A DNA stretch of 64,000 nucleotides, taken from the NCBI GenBank assembly GCA_015143295.1, contig CM026557.1:37085965-37149964 (forward strand). Direction: 5' to 3'. The translations under genes and the position numbers were made by a program. This DNA comes from Tetracentron sinense (taxonomy: Eukaryota > Streptophyta > Magnoliopsida > Trochodendrales > Trochodendraceae). Shown here piece by piece: positions 45,601 through 54,600 of the stretch (positions within the stretch are counted from its first letter, which is position 1; the number at the start of each line of letters is the position of its first letter). The notes beneath the pieces are model-generated. The model had not been told where the DNA came from. It did no database searches and saw only the letters and a program-made list of their open reading frames with translations.

Positions 45601-48600
45601 ATTAACGTGTCCCATTTAACTCCCTTTAATTGACTAAGATTCACTAACCCTTAGGCTTAAAGCATCTAACCTGGGTTTTTAGAAAAAACAAATTAATGTG
45701 TCCCCTTTTAACTTTCTTTAAATGTGGTTAAGATTCACTAACCTTAGGGTTAAACATCTAACCTAGGTTTTTAGAAAAATAAAATAAAAATTAATGTGTC
45801 CCTTTTAACTCCTTTAATTGTGGTTAAGATTCACTAACCCTTGGGGTTAAAGCAGCTATCCTTAGTTTTTAGGGAAAAATTAATGTCCCCTTTTAACTCT
45901 CTTTAATTAACTATGAGTTAGAATTTATTTAAATTATGATCATAACGTGTATATATATATATAAGCGAACTAAATTAGCGAACCAAACAAAAGAACCTAA
46001 GTGAACCGAGAAACGAATTATCTCATCCTACCCCTAGCGAATCGGGTTCACTCTAGAGTAGTGAATTGTGAACTCAAATTCGAACTGAGTGAACCAACGA
46101 ACCTGTAACATTGATCCAGACTATTGATAGTGGAGAGCAAAGCAACAATTGTTGCTACTATATGTATATGATCTAAGTTTTGATGTTATACTCATATGTT
46201 GTATTGTTGATGTCAGTACCAGTTTGTCACGGACAAAGATGACATGATGGGTAGGGATTGGTCATTTTTTTACCTTGTTTAGGTTGAAGCATTGATCAAC
46301 ATTTAGTTAGTTAGTGGGTTGGTGTGTGAACTGCCGCCACAACACTTAGGGAGCAGGGACTATCTCTGGTTCTATTTAGGATGTGACCCCCAGACTTGAT
46401 TCCAAGATCTCCAATTCCTAAACACATTTATTTTTGGTCCTTTAAAGGTGAATACAGGAAGAAACTATATAAAAGGAGGGTGCTTTAGAATATTTTGTAT
46501 GTAATGTTAGATAATTCCTAGAGTTTTCTTTTAGTAAATTCTCCTATTACGAATTAACAAAGGAGAGAAATGAAATAAGTCAACTAATACATGATTTTCC
46601 TAAAATGTTGGCATTGCACCAGAGTTCAAGGATAGTTGGGGTTATAATATGTTATGTCATGCTATCAAATGACCTTAAATCACTTTGGTCTAATTAAATT
46701 TTCTTTCCTGAAGCGCCTAAGAACAACCCTGATGTTCGCAATCTGCTCTTTGGAAGCCCTATCGAAAAGAAGGGTATCATCTGTATATTGGAGATGAGTG
46801 ATCTTTGGGCCTTCCAACCAAACCTTGATACCCTCGATGCTCCCCAACTCTTTCGCTCTTACCAACATCCTACTAAGAACCTTAACTACCACAGTGAAAA
46901 GAAGAGGGGATAGAGGGCAACCCTAACGAAGCCTCTGGAAATTAGAGAAATAGCCCTTTGTTGAGGCACATGGATAAATCCAAGCTCTCCATCTTGCACT
47001 GAAACCCATTCAAAGAAGCATGGAGTCAAAGAAATTCCAATCTACATAGTTGTAAACCTTCTCCGAGTCAATCTAACAAAGGATCCCGCTCATCCCAACC
47101 CCGCACCTAGAATCTATGCTCTCACTTGTGATCAACATCCCACCCACCAACTCTCCCATTGATAGAAGCCCCTATAGCACATTAACTTGGTCGAGAGTAC
47201 TTTGGCTATAATATTGTACACATTACTGACAAGACTAATGGGTTTGAAAACCTTCATCTCCTTTTCACCTTCTTTCTTAGTGGAAAAGGAAATAAAAGTA
47301 AAGCTCATCATTGATTTTAAATAAAAAAGTACATCTTATCGCCTTGTCCCATCTTCCCCTTCGGTGGAACATTGCCAAGACCATCAAATCCCCTTCAACA
47401 CATCCCAATAGGCCTTGCAGAAACCCTAAGAAGAAACCACACAGACTGAGCACTTTATCACCCTCTTGGGTAGATATTTCCTATAAAACCATTTCTTTGA
47501 AGTCTTTCTCTACCAACCTCACATCTTGACCGTCCAACTTAGAGAACTCCAATCCATTCAACAACAAGGTTCTGAATGTCGATATCGAATGACATGTCGA
47601 GCCGTAGAAGAAATATATATGGGGGATATATCAATATTGCGGGAACTATATCGCACGTGGAGGAAAACATTGAACAAAATAGTGAAAAACATGGAATTTT
47701 TTAATGAAACTTCAGGGAATGTCAAAATAGATGTTAATACACATGAGAATCAAACAATAATGTATATAAGAGGTGCAATGAGAAGTGGGCCAAAGATGTG
47801 TGCTGACGCTGATGATAATGTATGGCTCACTAATATTGATGTAACTTACATAAAAAGTTTCATTCATTTCTCAATCAATTATAACAATTCACTCTAATAC
47901 AATCAGTTTCATACATAATAGTTAATACATCAATAATGTATCTCCAAGTATCCAACCTCAACAACTGCAATACAAGCTCATAGCCACATGGAGTTACGCG
48001 GAGGGTCAAAGTCATCTCTGTCTTGACTAGGCTGATAATAGTATTGGTTTTCCACATAAGTACAATATTGTGCTCAACTCATCACATTATGGTGCAATGA
48101 TGTATACTCATGCACATAACGTTGGTAGTCATTTGGTCCAAGATGTAGCAACAATCCCATCAATGGATACTGTGGGTATTGATGCACAATTATCACTGAC
48201 ATTGCTACATAAGGTTGTACAACTCCATACTCATCCATACGGCTCATACCTAGAAACATATTCATATGATTCTTTTGGAATGTAGGAGTATTTTAAATAG
48301 AGGGTACACATAATATACTTTTTTTTTGTAAAGCTTGAATGTAAGTCTTTTTTTGCTGAACTGTTAATTGGCTTTTGACCTTTTAAATGAAAATATTTTT
48401 GAATACTAAATTATGAGACTTTTTCACTGGACTTTTGGGTTTTATTAATATTTTGATATGGTAGAATTTATGAAATTTTAAGATTTGAGAAACACCTTAG
48501 CATTTGTAAGGTGAAATTTTGAAAAAAGCACTAAAATGTGGATTTGGTTCTTGAAATGAAAAGTTGTCTTTTTATTCTTTAGGGATTTGGATCTAGGATA

Positions 48601-51600
48601 ATATTTATTGAATTCAAATGGGGCGTATAACCTTATTTAAAATCATTTACTTAAATAATGTTTTATGTAAATAAACTATAAATGAGATTTGGCTCTGTTT
48701 TATAGCTTAAAGACCAACATTTCCCAAATATATCATGCTATATTCTGTAAATTTTATATTACCTCCTATAGATAAGTCGGGATCCATCAAAATCATTTGA
48801 CATTTCAAAACATGTTCAACGAAGGTCTAGAGAAGCCTTATGAAGAATACAATTTCTTGTAGAATGATACAAGCTCAAAGCAAAGCACATCCTTGTCCTC
48901 AATAGTTTGACCCCTACTTTGACCAAGTTAAAGAAATTGTTCTTCCTCATAGGATTGGCACGAGCATGGAAAAACTTCTAGTTCTTATCTCCCATCTTCA
49001 GCTATAGTGCTTTCAACTTTTTCTTCCAGCTAATCTCTTCCTTGAGGATGGTGGCTGACATCTCCTTCTTCTCACTCTACCTCCTTGTCCACTCCTCTAT
49101 CTTAGAACCGAGTCTTCTTAGTTCTTATCCATATTCTTCCGAAGACTTCGATGTTCCAAGTCTTTATTTTGGACTTGAGAAGCTTTAATTTCATGCTGAA
49201 TACATACTCTTCCATCCCTCGAAAGAGCATTCCTCCAACTAGGATTTAACGAATTCTTTGAAGTTTCCCTCTTCAAGTCAGTAGAAAAGTAACCCTAGGA
49301 AGAAAAAGAGGAGAAGAAAAGGAAGAAGAAAAAGTTTCTTTACGGCTGAATTTGTGATTATTCTTGTCTCGTAGTATACCCACTTCTTTCATTAATAAAG
49401 AGAATAGTAAGGGACAATAGGGCCCTTACTAGTATATAAAAAACATTAGATACTAAATAACGTCTACCAAAGGGTCATGGGTTATAGAATTAGGCCCATT
49501 GTAACACTCCCTCTTAAGAGGCGCGTAGATATCCCGCATGCACAGCTTGCTCACAATGTCACGGTGCTGACTTGATGCTACTACTTTTGTGAGAATATCT
49601 GCTAACTGATCCTTAGTCCTGATATAAGGAAGGCTCAACACTTTGTAAAGCAACCTTTTCCCTTATAAAGTTTATGTCAACTTTAATATGTTTTGTCCTA
49701 TCATGCTAGACAGGATTGTGGGCAATACTAATAGTTTCCCTGTTATCACAGTACAATTTCACATATGACTGGATTGGAAATCCAAGTTGTCATTGGATTT
49801 AAATTCATAATAACTCACAAGGCCCATGAGTCATTGCTTTGCATTCTGCATCAGCACTGGATCTTGCAACAACTACCTGTTTTTTTCCTTCTCCAGAATA
49901 CCACCATACATGCAATAGCCTGAAGTAGATCTCTGTCTGTGATTGAGTCTGCCCACCATACATGCAATAGCCTGAAGTAGATCTCTCTGTCTGTAATTGA
50001 GTCTGCCCAGTCTGCATCAGTATAGCCCTCCACTTGTAAGTGATCATTCTTATCAAACAACAATCATTTTCTAGGTGCAGACTTAAGGTACTGCAGTACT
50101 CTCTGTCTCTCTCAGCTACCTCCAAATTGATAGTCTGAGGTTTATGCATAAACTAGGTAATTACACTTACCACATAAGCAATATCTGGTTGTGTCAAGTT
50201 TAAGGTTAGCTTCCGTAGGTGTATTAACCGCTTTACACTCATCTTGTCCGTGTCTCGTGATAAGTCTTGGGCATCATTCCTTTCTTGGACCTGGTAACCT
50301 CATTCTATGGAAGTACCTTAATGGATTCAAATCCTTGATCTCAAATTCTCTAACTAGAAATTTTTTTAGCCTTTGATCCTCTTGAGGTTTATCACCTGCC
50401 ACCACAATATTGTCTACCTAGACAATTAAAGTTGTAGTGGTGCCTCTCAAGTGTTTCACAAATAGTACAAATAGTATGTGGTCTGCATGACTTTGAACAT
50501 ACCCAAATTTATTCACCGTTCCACTAAATCTTTCAAACTATGCTCTAGGTTTGCTTTAGTCCATAGATTGTGTTCTTTATCCAGTTGATGAAGAGGCCAA
50601 GACAAATTTGCAGCAATCGACAACAATGCCCTAATTGAGTTTATCTTGGCAACTAGAGTTATTATAGGTTCGTAAGGGGTTCTATATGTACTAAGAAATA
50701 CATTAGCCCCTCCACCCCCGCGATCGTGAATAAAAATTTGCCTAATGTACATGGAGTGGGCCTGCCATACTATCAAACATAGGTGAACCGGCTCCTTTCA
50801 CCAGGGGTGGGGGGATCCATAAAAGTTGTAGAACCTTCTCATGCATGCTGATATCCTCTTCGGTGCCCCAAACTTCTCGCACAAGCATTTGGTTATATTT
50901 AAGTTGCCCATCAAGCACCTAGGTTCACTCCATTTTGGAGGAAGCCAGCTCGGGTCATTCCACATACTACTACTAAAGTTTTTGACATTTGGCCCATAAA
51001 TAAAAGAGGAACACCACTCAAAATTAAAATGGATATCGAGAACTCCCTTATCTCTTAGTAAAACTTCTCCAATGACATAGAATCATGTTCTGAAAGTACG
51101 CTGAAACCATTACATAATGGCCACTATGTAACGGTTCCTAAAGAGACCATACTTTTTTTACTGGTAAAAAAATACATATATTAATATTAGAAAAAGATAA
51201 ACAGTTATAAGAAAGCAGAGGTTCACCGACGGTGAAACTGAAAAGACAAACTAATAGGAAAGACAAATATACTATAAAGTCCTATACCAAAAGAAACTAT
51301 CTAATGCTCCTATGAGTTTAGCGAGTGGTACACCTCCAAATGCATCAAGGGTAGAGTGTCATGCTATCACTAATTGACACGTTTGCCTCCTAAGTTGAAC
51401 AATGGGAAGGGTCATGTCTTCAAAAATACACATGTTCCTCTCCATCTAGATGGGCCATGAAATAACCCCCGATAGTAGGGCCCACACCCCCACAGCTAAG
51501 TCTTACAGCGTGATCGAGTGCCAGCAAGATAAAAAACCATGGCAGGAATAGGGGAAGACCTACACTACTCCAAGATAATATAAGAAAGTGTTTCAAACTT

Positions 51601-54600
51601 TGATTGCAAAAGAATTAAAGAACAATGCAAAAACAGGTGATTAAGAGATTCCTCCACTGCCAAGCGCATGGCGTAGCGATTTGCTAACCTCTAGCCTCTA
51701 TGCTTGAGGAAATCACAAAGGATTTTACCGAGGTATGTTGTCCAACAAAAGAAAGATATCTTTGAAGGTAACCTAGGGTACCACACAACTGGATATAGAA
51801 TTAGGTGACTAGGGCACGAGCATATATTCTGTTGAAATGATTTCACCATAACATAAACCAACCTTTGTTGTTCTTCGACCAAACACGACTATCTTTAGCT
51901 GAGGGCACCAGTGAGACAGACGAAAGGCGACTTAAAAGTTTAAGCAAATCCTCAATTTACCAATCATTAAGAGTTTGGAACATATAAAAACCATAGACTC
52001 GACCATAATGGTTGTTTTGACCATTATCGACGAGTAGTAGTGTCTGACTGCTTTTACATTTAGAAGGGTTTGAAAACCCTAGCAGACTCACTTCTCTCTC
52101 CTTTTTCTCTCTTCCTCCATTTCTATACCCAAAATTGAGATTCAATTTTGTTTTTGTGGATTAAAATCAACTTTCAACCTTCAATAGACAGATCGAACCT
52201 TGAAAACCTAAATTTTTTAAAAACCAATTTAGGGCTTTTGTGAGTATATAAGTTCTCTTTTTATGTTATTCATTGTTAGTGAATGTTAGGTAGTTTTATA
52301 TATAGATTCATGTATTCTCTCTTTATCAAACCTTCAAACCATAGATGACTCCATATAATGTTTTCTTTCTTCAACTCCCTATTGCTTCTAGTTCCACATA
52401 GTGACTTGTACCTCTAGACTTGGCCAAGATGCCACCCTCATTTGGCATGTGGATACCAATGTCAGCTACTTGTAGTTTTCCGTCTCTTATATGCTACTTA
52501 CACTATTTTAAGGTAGATTGTGTAAGGGTTGTTTCCGAGGTCTTCTTAAGTAACGTGTACCAGTTCCTAGTATCATGGATCAAGCCATTACTTCTAACCC
52601 TTCTAGTTTAATGCACGGTTACGTACCACAAATTCCTCGATCTCTCCATCCCTCTCAAGTTCCCCCTAAAGATGGTATGCCACACAAGCCAAGGCATTGG
52701 CATACTAAGGTGTTATAGGCAATTTAACTGCCTTGTAAGCCGAGATTCCCTAGTGGTGCCTAGTTGTTGCATGGCCACCTATACCCTCTCAGCCAAAGTG
52801 ACTACATGAGGTAGCAAAAAAATAGCATCCATGCATAACTTGGAGTGATTCCCAATGAGACTCGAAATCTTCTCCTTAAACTTACTATTGATTTGATTTA
52901 GTCTTATAGCTGGCTTATTGCATATTTTTCATTGTAAGTAATTTTTTATTAATCAAAGTCAATTAGGGAATAAATTACCCTACACAAGATAAAGACCGGT
53001 TTTTACACTTTGAAAGAAATCTGAGAGGTTTCGAATTGAGCTTTTCCAAACACCAAAATTACCAAGATTGTTTTAATTGGGGGCTGTAGGACAGAGTAAA
53101 AGTAAGAGAATAAGAAGAGTGGAGGATTACCTTAGAGTCTCACTAAGGCTTTCTAGGAGTCTCACCCATGGAAATAAAAATCGCCGAAACCGATATGAAA
53201 TGGACGATACGTATAGGTTTCAGTAGCCCCCTGTACGATATTTATACTGATACGAAACGGCTGATACATATTTTATTTTTTAGTTATTTATGTTTTCATT
53301 CATTGTCAAATTGTAATTGTGTTTGCTACTTTGTATTTGAGTCGCTTCCCATGACTTTATATTTAGTAAATTTAGTTCCTATAACTCATTTGATTTTTTT
53401 AAAATTTAATTTGATTTTTTAAAGAAAAATAAAACATTATATGTATTGTCTGAAACCAATACCGAAACCGATACGTATAGGTTTCGGTTGGGACCGATAC
53501 ATCCCCCGAAACTGTATTTTTAATCTTTGGTCTCACCTATAAGAGATTAATGGAGTCTGATCATTAACAAAGAAACTTGTTTCAGTTTATATTTAAATCT
53601 GGATTGAGTTATAATGCCATGACCTCCTTCCAAATTTTTATAGACCCAATAGAAGTATAGAACATCTTGTCATTAATATAAGAAGTTTTCAAGAACATCT
53701 TTCTAGAACTCTACTTTCAAAATAAAGACGTTCTAGAGAATTCTTAAAAACTTTTGATTTTCTAGAGAATTCTAACAACTTTCAAAAATATACGGACCTT
53801 CTAGAAAGTAATTTGGATTAATTACTTGTCTAGTAGAATCAAGGTGTCGACTTTGACCGAAACATGTTGGTTTCGATGGTGTTTGAAGTTAAAACCCCAG
53901 GAATATAATATTACATGATTTTCTGAAACGTGTTGGTAAATGTCGTCGGACTAAGTAGTACTTGTCGGTCGAAATTAAAAAATACACTAATAAATTTACT
54001 TAATTTCGGTAGAAGTTAACCAATTTGTACCATTTCTCATTCCATTTACACTATAAGCTTATTTACATAAAATATCATGTAAATAAATGATTTTCTTAAT
54101 TTAACTTTCATTTACCTAAGATATTTATATATAAATAAGGTTATACCCCCATTTGAATTCAATAAAAATTATCCTAAATTCAAATTCTTGTAGAATAAAA
54201 GGTAGAACTTTTCAGTTCAAGAACAAAATTTGCTTTTTAGGCATTAGGTCAAAATTTTTACTTTCAAATGCTAATATATTTCTTAAATCTTAAAATTTCT
54301 TAAATTCTACCATATTAAAACATTACTAAAATCCAAAAGTCCGGTAAGAAAAGTCTCATGTTGAAAGTGTATCTTGGGGATGTTTAACTATATGAACATC
54401 ATTTGAATGAGGAAACATGTCTCGTTTTCTCCCTCAGATTGTATGCACGTGTCTAAATTCATGTGTTGCTTTAAATATTCTTTTGAACTTTTGCTATGGA
54501 GATTAGGCTTGTGCCAAATAAGGCTCTCCGCAACCCGCTTCAAGCCTATGCATGCCGTAATACGCTTCTCAAGGTGTGCACATATGCAGAGAGGGGGCTT

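Noticed and set aside
47526..47897. 123-codon plus-strand open stretch
   Set aside because: No recognised domain; it starts in L1 sequence and continues into an unknown insertion, so it is a chance fusion frame.
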